64,000 nt of DNA, taken from NCBI GenBank assembly GCA_945870315.1, contig CAMBRR010000002.1:32909-96908 (forward strand), in the 5' to 3' direction. Source of the DNA: an uncultured Bacteroidales bacterium (GTDB lineage: Bacteria > Bacteroidota > Bacteroidia > Bacteroidales > UBA932). Each line of letters starts with the position of its first letter. The stretch's first letter is position 1. Position numbers and translations under genes: made by a program. Positions 38,429-46,981 of this stretch are shown here, piece after piece. The notes under the pieces were generated by a model. That model was not told where the DNA came from and did no database searches. It saw only the letters and a program-made list of their open reading frames with translations.

Positions 38429-39592
38429 CTACACTCCCATTCCGCCGATGATGCCGGCCTGAATTCCGCGCAGTTCAGCAAGGGAACGGAGACGACCGTA
38501 GCAGGAGTAGCCTGGGTTGGATTTGCGGGTTAGGTCATCGCACATCTGGTGACCGTGATCCGGACGAAGAGGCAGACGAACCTTGCGACGCTGTTCCACC
38601 TCAAGGACGGCCTTCATCATCTCATAGACATCCACATCACCCTCCAGAAGGTTGGCTTCATAGAAATTGCCCTCTGCATCGCGTTTGGTGCTGCGAAGAT
38701 GCACAAAGCCTACGCGGTCGCCGAATTCCCGCATCATTGCAGGGCAATCATTGTCTCCCCTCACTCCAAACGAGCCGGTACACAGACAGAGCCCGTTGGA
38801 AGGATTCGGAACGGAAGCTACCAACTTGCGAAAATCCTCAGCGGTGGAAAGGATGCGAGGCAGCCCGAGAATCGGATAAGGAGGGTCATCAGGGTGGATG
38901 ACCATTTCTGTGCCACATTCATCAGCAACAGGACATATCTGCTGCAGGAAGAAAACCAAGTTGGAGCGAAGTTGCTCTGCATCAATACCGTCATATCGGG
39001 AAAGTGCCTGGCGGAACTGCTCCAGGGTAAAGCTTTCCTCACTGCCTGGAAGACCAGCTATCATATTGCGGGTAATCAGATTGACCTCCTCAGGAGTCAT
39101 AGCCTCGTATCTCGCCCTGGCCTTGGCGATATCCTCCTCTGAATATTCCTGCATCGCTGCCGGCCTCTTGAGAATGAACAGGTCAAAGGCTAAGAAAGCT
39201 GCCCTTTCAAACCGCAATGCACGGCTTCCATCCGGCATTTCATAAGCCAGATCGGTCCTTGTCCAGTCAAGCACAGGCATAAAATTGTAGGTAATGCAGT
39301 GAATACCGCACTCGGCAAGATTGCGGATGGTCTGTTTGTAATTGTCTATATATCTGAGATATTCACCTTCGCGGGTTTTTATGTGCTCATGAACAGGCAC
39401 ACTCTCCACGACACTCCACACCATACCCTTTTCAGCCACCATATTCTGCCGGGCACGAATTTCCTCCACCGGCCATACCTCTCCGTTAGGAATATGATGC
39501 AGGGCGTGAACGATATCCGTCACACCGGCCTGTTTTATATTGTCGAGGCTCACCGGGTCGTTCGGCCCGTACCACCTCCAGCTTTCTTTCAT
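38429..39592 (-). CDS. uxuA: D-mannonate dehydratase
   Basis: '[40 protein letters not shown]', '[18 protein letters not shown]', 'RPDHGHQM'; start taken at MKESW (39592). Confidence 0.95.
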   Translation of the reverse strand: MKESWRWYGPNDPVSLDNIKQAGVTDIVHALHHIPNGEVWPVEEIRARQNMVAEKGMVWSVVESVPVHEHIKTREGEYLRYIDNYKQTIRNLAECGIHCITYNFMPVLDWTRTDLAYEMPDGSRALRFERAAFLAFDLFILKRPAAMQEYSEEDIAKARARYEAMTPEEVNLITRNMIAGLPGSEESFTLEQFRQALSRYDGIDAEQLRSNLVFFLQQICPVADECGTEMVIHPDDPPYPILGLPRILSTAEDFRKLVASVPNPSNGLCLCTGSFGVRGDNDCPAMMREFGDRVGFVHLRSTKRDAEGNFYEANLLEGDVDVYEMMKAVLEVEQRRKVRLPLRPDHGHQMCDDLTRKSNPGYSCYGRLRSLAELRGIQAGIIGGMGV

Positions 39593-39606
39593 CAAATACA
39601 TAACTA

Positions 39607-40431
39607 CTATATTGAAAATGAATCAAATCCTCCATCAACTATGGCGACGGTGCCAGTCACGGCAGCCGAAGCGTCGCTGGCCAAATAATGCAATGTGCCG
39701 AACAGTTCTTCAGGTTCGAGAAAACGATCGAAAGGGGTGTGGCCGAGTATGGCACGCGAACGGTCAGTCAGGCTCCCGTCCGGATTGGTCAGAAGCGTGC
39801 GGTTCTGGTCGGTCAGAAGGAATCCAGGAGCTATTGCATTGACTCTCAAGCCCTCACCGAACTTGATAGCCAGTTCCGAACTGAGATATTTAGTCCAGTT
39901 GTTGATCGCTGCCTTGGCAACTCCATAGCCTGCAACCCTCGTAAGAGGACGGAAAGACGACATACTCGAAAAATTGATGATCGAACCTTTGCCCTGCTGC
40001 ACCATAGCCTTTGCAAAAACTGTGGTAGGCAAGATGGTACCGAAAAGATTCAGCTCTGTAACCTTCCTTACTGCATCGATGTCCAGGTCAAAAATAGTCT
40101 TGTCTGGCGGAACCGTAGCCGCAGGCATATTGCCACCTGCCGCATTCAGAAGGACGTCAATCCTCCCGTATTTTTCCATAATCTGGTCGTAATTTTTCTC
40201 AAGCGAGGCTCTGTCAAGCACATCTGTCGGGAAATAACAAGCTTCACCTCCGTCAGCCTTGATTTCATCAACCAAAGTCCCGGCAAGTTCAGCTGACCTT
40301 TCACGGCTCAGAAGAACGACCTTGGCTCCCTGTGCTGCAAAATACTTTACGATGGAACGTCCGAGGACTCCGCACGCTCCCGTCATAACGACAACTCTGT
40401 CAGTAAGATCAAACAAATTTCCTTTATTCAT
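39607..40431 (-). CDS. SDR-family oxidoreductase, probable D-mannonate oxidoreductase/fructuronate reductase (UxuB-type SDR)
   Basis: 274 aa; '[20 protein letters not shown]', '[16 protein letters not shown]', '[17 protein letters not shown]'; next to uxuA. Confidence 0.87.
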   Translation of the reverse strand: MNKGNLFDLTDRVVVMTGACGVLGRSIVKYFAAQGAKVVLLSRERSAELAGTLVDEIKADGGEACYFPTDVLDRASLEKNYDQIMEKYGRIDVLLNAAGGNMPAATVPPDKTIFDLDIDAVRKVTELNLFGTILPTTVFAKAMVQQGKGSIINFSSMSSFRPLTRVAGYGVAKAAINNWTKYLSSELAIKFGEGLRVNAIAPGFLLTDQNRTLLTNPDGSLTDRSRAILGHTPFDRFLEPEELFGTLHYLASDASAAVTGTVAIVDGGFDSFSI

Positions 40432-40448
40432 AAACTTTTTTCATCAAC

Positions 40449-40462
40449 TGTGTTCGTACACA
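40449..40462. promoter_or_regulatory. Candidate LacI-family operator TGTGTTCGTACACA
   Basis: 12/14 palindromic with central CG, between divergent uxu operon and LacI gene, overlapping the predicted start region of the uxu promoter. Confidence 0.55.
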
Positions 40463-40470
40463 TTTTTTCA

Positions 40471-40500
40471 CAAAAATATAAATAAATATTGAATTGTCAA
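40471..40500 (-). promoter_or_regulatory. Bacteroidota-type promoter for the uxu/PUL operon (TTG-N19-TATTTTTG on minus strand)
   Basis: Plus strand CAAAAATA 40471-40478 and CAA 40498-40500, 19 nt apart. Confidence 0.55.
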
Positions 40501-40548
40501 TATATTTTGCAATATTTGCACAAACACAGGATACACATTTCCACACCT

Positions 40549-41616
40549 ATGGCAAAACAAATAAAGATAAAAGACATCGCCAGAATGGCGGGGGTTTCAG
40601 CAGGTACGGTTGACAGGATTCTTCACAACAGAGGAAATGTATCGGCATCTAGCAGGGCTGCCGTTGAAAAAGTCCTTGCTGAGGTTGACTATAAATACAA
40701 CATTCACGCTTCCGCCATATCTCTCAGGAAAGAATACAAAATCGACATTGTCATCCCGACTGCACTGGGAGGGGAATACTGGGGAGCCGTCCAGAACGGG
40801 TTCGAGCACGCGCTCCACGAATATCGGGACATCAGTATAGACTGTCGGTTTCACTATTACAATCAGTTTGACGTCTATTCCTGCCGGAGTGCATATTCCG
40901 AATTGAAAGGCAGCGAACCAGATGCGGTTATCATAGGTCCGACATTCGTTGAGGAAACTATAGTCTTGTGCAGGGGGCTCGAAGAAAAGAATATTCCATA
41001 TATATTCGTGGATTCCAGAATCGAAGGGACCAGCCCTCTTACCACATACACCACCGACCAATATGCCTGTGGGTGCATCCTCGGACGGCTTCTTGGAAGT
41101 CTGACTCCGAAAGAAAGCGGGATTGCCATATTTGGAGCAAAACGTATAGGCAACAGGAAAGCCAACAACTCTTTGGAACGGAAGAAGGGGTTTCTCGACT
41201 ATTTCTCTTCATCTGGGGATAAAAGGAGCGTGAAGGAGGCCTCATATTCAGTTCTTAACCCTGATGACAACGAAGAGGAGGTAATGACTTTCCTGAAGGA
41301 AAATCCGGATATCAAAGGAATTGCAGTGCTCAATTCCAGGGGTTATATTATTGCAGACCTGCTGAAAGCCAAAGGGATACGAAATATCATCGTTGTATCG
41401 TTCGACTTGACCGGGAACAACCGCAGATGCCTCGAAGACGGGAGCATATCCGCCCTGCTTTGCCAAAGGCCCGAACTACAAGGTTTCAACGCAATCAAAT
41501 CCACCATCAACCATCTTCTTTACAAGCAGGACGAGCCCCAGGTCAACCACCTGATGCCAATCGACATCCTTATGAAAGAAAATCTTCCTTTCTACCGCGA
41601 ACTGTTTGAAATCTAA
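40549..41616 (+). CDS. LacI-family transcriptional regulator
   Basis: 'IKIKDIARMAGVSAGTVDRILHNRGNVSASSRAAVEKVLAEVDYKYN' LacI HTH plus periplasmic-binding-like domain; start taken at MAKQIK (40549). Confidence 0.92.
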   Translation: MAKQIKIKDIARMAGVSAGTVDRILHNRGNVSASSRAAVEKVLAEVDYKYNIHASAISLRKEYKIDIVIPTALGGEYWGAVQNGFEHALHEYRDISIDCRFHYYNQFDVYSCRSAYSELKGSEPDAVIIGPTFVEETIVLCRGLEEKNIPYIFVDSRIEGTSPLTTYTTDQYACGCILGRLLGSLTPKESGIAIFGAKRIGNRKANNSLERKKGFLDYFSSSGDKRSVKEASYSVLNPDDNEEEVMTFLKENPDIKGIAVLNSRGYIIADLLKAKGIRNIIVVSFDLTGNNRRCLEDGSISALLCQRPELQGFNAIKSTINHLLYKQDEPQVNHLMPIDILMKENLPFYRELFEI

Positions 41617-41668
41617 AGCCTTCCGGTAAGTAATCCTCAAATATTACTAAATTCTGATTAACACAAGT

Positions 41669-41814
41669 CGAAAATCACCTGCCATAGGAGGATGCCACTC
41701 AGGCCGCTTTGATGGGGGTGACTATGGCAGGTTCGGCCAAAATGTCCTCACCTGCCATAGGAAGGCAGCCTCTCAGAAACATGTAGGGCACATTGCCATG
41801 GCAGGTGATTTTCG
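41669..41814. repeat. Nested inverted-repeat cluster built on CACCTGCCATAG
   Basis: 17-nt perfect outer arms CGAAAATCACCTGCCAT (41669-41685) / ATGGCAGGTGATTTTCG (41798-41814); inner CTATGGCAGGT (41722-41732) / ACCTGCCATAG (41750-41760). Confidence 0.95.
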
Positions 41815-41844
41815 GGTTCAAGCAATGAAGACAAAAAAGAGTAT

Positions 41845-41873
41845 TTTCTTATGCAAGATTTACGTATAACCGG
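41845..41873 (+). repeat. Direct repeat copy 1: TTTCTTATGCAAGATTTACGTATAACCGG
   Basis: 27/29 identical to 43736-43764. Confidence 0.95.
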
Positions 41874-42060
41874 AAAATGAACAAAGCAATCATCATCTTC
41901 AGCGTGACGGCGCTCTGCATCTTCGGGCAGGGTTGCCCGCAAGTTCACCCTTTACATCCGCCAGAACTACCTACGATAAAATGATGTAATTATTTCCGAT
42001 AATTGGTTTACATTTGATTAATTTTTGTAATTTTGCAAACCGGAATACAAATCCCAAAAG

Positions 42061-43113
42061 ATGGAACTTAAAGATATATTCAAATTAAGATTAAAGAGCG
42101 CCCGTGAAATGAATGGGCTTTCAATGGCTGCCTTAGCAGCAAAGATGGATGGCATCGTATCTCCTCAGGCTGTGTACAAGTATGAGGCAGGTAAGATGTT
42201 ACCCAACAGCACCGTGCTTAATGCTTTGTGTGATGTGCTGGGTGTTGATCCTGATTATTTTTTCAAACCGGTCACTGTCGCTTTGCAAGGTATTTCGTTT
42301 CGCAAAAAAGCAAAAATGACTGAGACTGAAAAGAAAATGATTATCGGGAAAATCAAGGATGGTATTGAGAGATACTACGAAATTGAAGATTTGTGTGGCA
42401 TTTCACGCAGTTTTTCAATGAACTTTCACGATACGGTTGTATCGGATGAAGACACTGTATATAAACTTGCAGAGCGTCTTCGCAGGGAATGGAACCTTGG
42501 TTCAAGCGGCATCAGCAATGTGATCGGTCTTCTTGAGGAACACGGCATATTGGTGGTGGAGACTGAGGCCTCTGAAGATTTTGATGGATTGAGTGGTAGC
42601 GCAGACGGAAGCCCGGTAATTGTTCTGAATAAGAACTTCACCCCTGAGAGAAAAAGGTTTACTGCTCTTCACGAATTGGGGCATATTCTTATGAAATTCT
42701 CGGATAACCTTACTCAAAAGAAAATTGAATCTTTGTGCCATCTGTTCGCCAATGAGGTATTGATTCCAAGAAACACCTTCAAAGATGCAGTTGGTGATAT
42801 ATCAAGCAAGCCGATTCATATAGATCAGTTTGTAGATCTTCAGATGCTGTACGGTGTGTCAATTGATGCGCTTATGTACAAGGCAATGAAACTTGAAATG
42901 ATACCGCAGAGCCGTTATATCAGATACCGTCAACGCAAGAATAAGGATGCTCGTTTCAAACAGATTATTGATGAATCCCGCATAGGAGACGAGAAGTCAG
43001 ATAGATTTGAAAGTCTTGTTTATAAAGCTTATGCTGGTGATATAATATCTCTTTCCAAGGCAGCCTCTCTTCTTCAGGTTCCGGAAAGTGACATTCGTCA
43101 GGTTTATGTGTAG
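42061..43113 (+). CDS. XRE-family HTH plus ImmA/IrrE (COG2856) metallopeptidase-domain protein
   Basis: 350 aa; N-term HTH 'MAALAAKMDGIVSPQAVYKYEAGKMLPNSTVLNALCDVLGV'; zinc motif 'RFTALHELGHILMKF'. Confidence 0.92.
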   Translation: MELKDIFKLRLKSAREMNGLSMAALAAKMDGIVSPQAVYKYEAGKMLPNSTVLNALCDVLGVDPDYFFKPVTVALQGISFRKKAKMTETEKKMIIGKIKDGIERYYEIEDLCGISRSFSMNFHDTVVSDEDTVYKLAERLRREWNLGSSGISNVIGLLEEHGILVVETEASEDFDGLSGSADGSPVIVLNKNFTPERKRFTALHELGHILMKFSDNLTQKKIESLCHLFANEVLIPRNTFKDAVGDISSKPIHIDQFVDLQMLYGVSIDALMYKAMKLEMIPQSRYIRYRQRKNKDARFKQIIDESRIGDEKSDRFESLVYKAYAGDIISLSKAASLLQVPESDIRQVYV

Positions 43114-43119
43114 TGAGAT

Positions 43120-43638
43120 ATGGGAAAACTTGTTGTCAGTGATACGAACATATTCATCGACCTCATTCACATGGGGTTGCTTAGGGATTTCTTTCTTCTT
43201 CCGTTTGACATAACAACCGTTGATTTTGTCATCAGAGAGTTAAAAAAAGCAGGACAGAAGGAAACTGTTTTGGAATATGAGGCGAGAAGAGAATTGAAAG
43301 TTATTGAGTTTTCTGAAGCTGAAATCGAAGATATTTTCAATCTGAAGCAATCCACTAGGGGAAACGTGTCGTATCAGGATTGTGCGGTATGGTTCTGTGC
43401 CAAGAAAATAAATGCAGCAATATTAACCGGTGATAAGTCTCTGACTATTCGAGCCAAAAATGACAATATTGAAGTACACGGTTTGTTGTATGTTCTGGAC
43501 CAGATAGTCTTGAACAAGATTATCCCGGCATATCTTGCAGCTGACAAATTAGAAGAATTGGCCAAAGAAAACAAAAGGCTCCCTGAGGATATTATTAAAG
43601 ACCTCATTCTCAAGTGGCGAAGTTCAACCTCTAAATAA
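43120..43638 (+). CDS. PIN-domain-like protein, putative toxin partner of the XRE-ImmA/IrrE gene
   Basis: 172 aa; 'LVVSDTNIFIDLIH', 'SYQDCAVWFCAKKINAAILTGDKSLTIRAK'; 6 bp downstream of the metallopeptidase stop. Confidence 0.8.
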   Translation: MGKLVVSDTNIFIDLIHMGLLRDFFLLPFDITTVDFVIRELKKAGQKETVLEYEARRELKVIEFSEAEIEDIFNLKQSTRGNVSYQDCAVWFCAKKINAAILTGDKSLTIRAKNDNIEVHGLLYVLDQIVLNKIIPAYLAADKLEELAKENKRLPEDIIKDLILKWRSSTSK

Positions 43639-43665
43639 ATACGAATATGATGTGATTGAACAATA

Positions 43666-43704
43666 GTTCGGGCTTTTTCCGAACGTTGAAAATATTCGTT
43701 CAAC
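43666..43704 (+). terminator. Two adjacent short hairpins after the PIN gene (possible terminator)
   Basis: GTTCGG-gcttttt-CCGAAC (43666-43684) then GTTGAA-aatattcg-TTCAAC (43685-43704). Confidence 0.35.
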
Positions 43705-43735
43705 CATTACAGCATTATGTAGGAGCATTTTGAGA

Positions 43736-43764
43736 TTTCTGATGCAAGATTTCCGTATAACCGG
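43736..43764 (+). repeat. Direct repeat copy 2: TTTCTGATGCAAGATTTCCGTATAACCGG
   Basis: 27/29 identical to 41845-41873. Confidence 0.95.
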
Positions 43765-43897
43765 GATTTATATATGTGGCGGAGGAAGAAATTATTCCTG
43801 CGCCCTATAAAGGACTGATATTTGTTATCAATCAAGAATGCATAAGATACCTGAATTGAAAATCATTAAGGAAAAGTAATTATAAAGCATCAGAATT

Positions 43898-44596
43898 ATG
43901 AAAAGTACAATCAAAAGAATGGCTATCACAGCAATTACAGTTCTGCCGCTGATAACAGCCTGCAACCATCAAGACAATTCCGGGATGGAACTTCTCTATC
44001 CGAACGCAATGGTGACTATCAAGACCACCGAGGATGCGTCATCTTCCTATTTCCAGCTCGATGACGAGACCACCCTCAAGGTTACAAACCTGACAAAACC
44101 ACTCTATGGAGGAAAAGAAGTGAGGGCGTTCGTGAATTTCACCGAAGTGGACGAGGATCCGACCCCTTATGACAAGGCAGTGAAAATGAATTGGACTGAC
44201 AGCATAAGGACAAAGAACGCGGTACCTTATCCAGTTTTAGAGGAAGAAGACAAATACGGCAACGATCCGATTGAAATCCTCAGGGACTGGACAACGGTAG
44301 TGGAGGACGGATATTTTACAATGCGTTTCCAGACCTATTTCGGAAACCCGTCCATTGCCCACGAACTGAACCTTCTTTATGGAGGAAATCCAGAGAACCC
44401 ATACGAGATTGAACTCCGGCACAATGCCCACGGAGACTGGAACGACAGACTGGGTGATGGATACATCGCATTCAGGCTCAAAGACTTACCTGATACAAAA
44501 GGCGAAACAGTGAAACTCACCTTAAAATGGAATTCATTCAGTGGAGAGAAGACTTACCAGTTCGATTATTGCACAAGAGAGGGTGACGGAATCTGA
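43898..44596 (+). CDS. NigD-like lipoprotein
   Basis: 232 aa; lipoprotein signal (LITAC), 'AMVTIKTTEDASSSYFQLDDETTLKVTN...GKEVRAFVNFTEVDED' typical of NigD-like N domain. Confidence 0.75.
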   Translation: MKSTIKRMAITAITVLPLITACNHQDNSGMELLYPNAMVTIKTTEDASSSYFQLDDETTLKVTNLTKPLYGGKEVRAFVNFTEVDEDPTPYDKAVKMNWTDSIRTKNAVPYPVLEEEDKYGNDPIEILRDWTTVVEDGYFTMRFQTYFGNPSIAHELNLLYGGNPENPYEIELRHNAHGDWNDRLGDGYIAFRLKDLPDTKGETVKLTLKWNSFSGEKTYQFDYCTREGDGI

Positions 44597-44623
44597 GTAA
44601 AACACCGGAGGGCTTGGACCTGA

Positions 44624-45172
44624 ATGGCAACTTCTGACAAAGATTTGATTGAATTCATCCGGAAAGGTGACAGGGTGGCGATGAAGCAGCTATATGATCG
44701 CTTTATCGGCTCCCTGTCTTTTATATGCTCACGCTATATAAGTGATAATGAGGAAGTCAAGGACATTCTTCACGACTGTTTCATAAAAATTTTTTCATCG
44801 ATAGACAAATTCAGGTGGCAGGGTGAGGGATCTCTTAAAGCGTGGATGACGAGGATAGTCATCAACGAATCGCTGAAACATCTGAAAACCAAGGAGAAAA
44901 GTCCATTGATGAGATATGATGATATCCAGCAGGACATTCCTGAAGAGGATGCGAATCCTGAAAGAATTCCCCTAGATGTACTGCTTGGATTCATCAGAGA
45001 GCTTCCGCCCGGATACAGGGCTGTGTTCAATCTCGTAGTGTTCGACGGCTATTCACACAAACAGGCGGCTGCAGAACTCGGTATCAGCGAAAGCACCTCC
45101 GCATCGCAACTTCATAGGGCAAAGGCAATTCTCGCAAAAAGGATAAACGAATATGGAAGATTGGAGCAATAG
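44624..45172 (+). CDS. ECF-type RNA polymerase sigma-70 factor
   Basis: 182 aa; 'EEVKDILHDCFIKIFSSIDKFRWQGEGSLKAWMTRIVINESLKHLK', 'GYSHKQAAAELGISESTSASQLHRAK'. Confidence 0.93.
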   Translation: MATSDKDLIEFIRKGDRVAMKQLYDRFIGSLSFICSRYISDNEEVKDILHDCFIKIFSSIDKFRWQGEGSLKAWMTRIVINESLKHLKTKEKSPLMRYDDIQQDIPEEDANPERIPLDVLLGFIRELPPGYRAVFNLVVFDGYSHKQAAAELGISESTSASQLHRAKAILAKRINEYGRLEQ

Positions 45173-46355
45173 GATCAGCGACAGATTCAAAGGGTATGAA
45201 ATACCGGAGTCGGAAGGGCTTTGGGAGGACATTAATGCCACTATGACAAGAAAAAGGAGGGTTAGGTCCATTTTGATGTGGAGCGGAGTGGCAGGAAGTG
45301 TCGTTGCGGCTGCTATGGCTATATTCGTGCTTCTGGATGTATCGGGAAATGGATATGAAGAACGAATTGACGATGATAGGATAGAGGTTCTTAGTAACAA
45401 TGGGCAAAATAGGGTATGGAATGAGGAGATTCCGACAGCCAAGAAACTCCTGGCGATGAATGTTCGGAATGATGCTGCCGTTGTGGAGGAAATTACCAAA
45501 GACGATGAAGACATTTTAGTAGCCGGAGAAGAAATTCTTGAGGACGAAGAAGAAATAACTGAAAATAAAGAGAATAACGATGGAAGAAATATTCAGAACC
45601 CAATGATTTCAGAGGAGAGCCATCCTATAAATGAAGAATTCCATCGCTATGACATACCATATAAAAAGGAAAGAAAGGGCAAAATATCCACTAGCCTGTC
45701 ATATGGCAACGGGGTTGGAAGCAACAGCACTTCACATGGCTACAAGACCTTCTTTCTTTCCAGAAACGATGGTCTGGAGTTGAATACCAATGGCGCAACG
45801 GCAGGTATAATGAGCCTCAACGGGAAAGAGATGCCGGTTATGACACAAACCAAGCATCATATGCCTTTGCGAGCGGGATTGAACGTAAGATGGGAGTTTT
45901 TCCCAAAGCTTTCTCTTGAAACCGGACTTGTTTACACCCTTCTTTCATCAGAATTGACATCCGGAAGCGATAAATACACTTATGTATCCAAACAGAAACT
46001 CAATTATATAGGAATCCCTCTCAATTTGAATTACACTTTCCTTGAAACCAGATTCATCGGGCTTTATGTCAGCACAGGAGGAATGATGGAGAAATGTGTA
46101 GGAGGAAAACTCTCGACTGATTATATATCAAATGGGAAAGTCATTGACAAAACTGCAGAGAGCCTGAGAGTGGTTCCTCTCCAATGGTCAGTCAATCTCA
46201 GTGCAGGATTTCAATTCAATATAATAAGGTCAACAGGAATATTCATCCAGCCGGGAATCAGTTGGTATTTCGACAACAAGAGTCCTGTGGAAACCATCTA
46301 CAGGACAAAGCCACTTAATTTCGATCTGAGATTCGGCATTCGCTATTCATTCTGA
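45153..46355 (+). CDS. Putative membrane-anchored protein with short N-terminal (anti-sigma-like) segment, one TM, acidic linker and outer-membrane beta-barrel-like C-terminus
   Basis: 400 aa; overlaps sigma gene by 20 bp; TM 'ILMWSGVAGSVVAAAMAIFVLL'; C-terminal 'FDLRFGIRYSF' barrel ending. Confidence 0.65.
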   Translation: MEDWSNRISDRFKGYEIPESEGLWEDINATMTRKRRVRSILMWSGVAGSVVAAAMAIFVLLDVSGNGYEERIDDDRIEVLSNNGQNRVWNEEIPTAKKLLAMNVRNDAAVVEEITKDDEDILVAGEEILEDEEEITENKENNDGRNIQNPMISEESHPINEEFHRYDIPYKKERKGKISTSLSYGNGVGSNSTSHGYKTFFLSRNDGLELNTNGATAGIMSLNGKEMPVMTQTKHHMPLRAGLNVRWEFFPKLSLETGLVYTLLSSELTSGSDKYTYVSKQKLNYIGIPLNLNYTFLETRFIGLYVSTGGMMEKCVGGKLSTDYISNGKVIDKTAESLRVVPLQWSVNLSAGFQFNIIRSTGIFIQPGISWYFDNKSPVETIYRTKPLNFDLRFGIRYSF

Positions 46356-46388
46356 GAATACACGATGCATTACTGTCAATGACAACAG

Positions 46389-46422
46389 TTGCCTGTTGAG
46401 GGAAGATTTGCTATCTTTGCCG
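46389..46422 (+). promoter_or_regulatory. Promoter module copy 1 (TTGCCTGTTGAGGGAAGATTTGCTATCTTTGCCG)
   Basis: 33/34 identical to 52781-52814; TTG-N20-TATCTTTG layout. Confidence 0.7.
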
Positions 46423-46509
46423 GGAGGAATCCAACTTTTATGATTTTTGCGTGGGAAAATGTAGTTTTTAGGAGAAATGCGCGTCTAATGAGCAAAATAA
46501 AAAACAAGA

Positions 46510-46980
46510 ATGACTGAAACTGAATTTGAAATGACTATCAGAAAGCATAAGGGGACCATATATACGGTCTGCTATATGTTTTCATCCGACAAGGACGAGG
46601 TTGCTGACCTCTTCCAGGAGATCCTCATCAACTTGTGGAAAGGCGCCGACTCTTTCAGAGGCGATGCAGCAATCAGTTCGTGGATATGGAAGGTATCCCT
46701 GAATACGTGCATCTCCTACGAGCGCAAACAGAAACGCAGACTGCGGACTGAGCAGTTGGATATGGACATCGACCTTTTCGACGAGACCAATACACAGTCC
46801 CGACAGGCAGCAATGTTGAGGGAAAGGATTGCCAAGCTGGGACCTTTTGACAGAGCAATCGTCCTGCTCTGGCTTGAGAACCTGAGCTATGAAGAAATCG
46901 GCCAGATCGTCGGGATATCGACAAAAAATGTTTCAATCCGTCTTGTAAGGATTCGTGAACAACTTAAAAAAATGCAGTAA
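46510..46980 (+). CDS. ECF-type RNA polymerase sigma-70 factor
   Basis: 156 aa; 'DKDEVADLFQEILINLWKGADSFRGDAAISSWIWKVSLNTCIS', 'LSYEEIGQIVGISTKNVSIRLVRIREQLKK'. Confidence 0.93.
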   Translation: MTETEFEMTIRKHKGTIYTVCYMFSSDKDEVADLFQEILINLWKGADSFRGDAAISSWIWKVSLNTCISYERKQKRRLRTEQLDMDIDLFDETNTQSRQAAMLRERIAKLGPFDRAIVLLWLENLSYEEIGQIVGISTKNVSIRLVRIREQLKKMQ

Positions 46981-46981
46981 G

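Noticed and set aside
41629-41643. 15-bp AGTAATCCTCAAATA also at 60018-60032
   Set aside because: A 15-mer match is expected by chance in 64 kb of this composition; no extended similarity or context
43777-43821. Tiny ORF MWRRKKLFLRPIKD next to the right direct repeat
   Set aside because: 14 codons, no coupling or conservation evidence available
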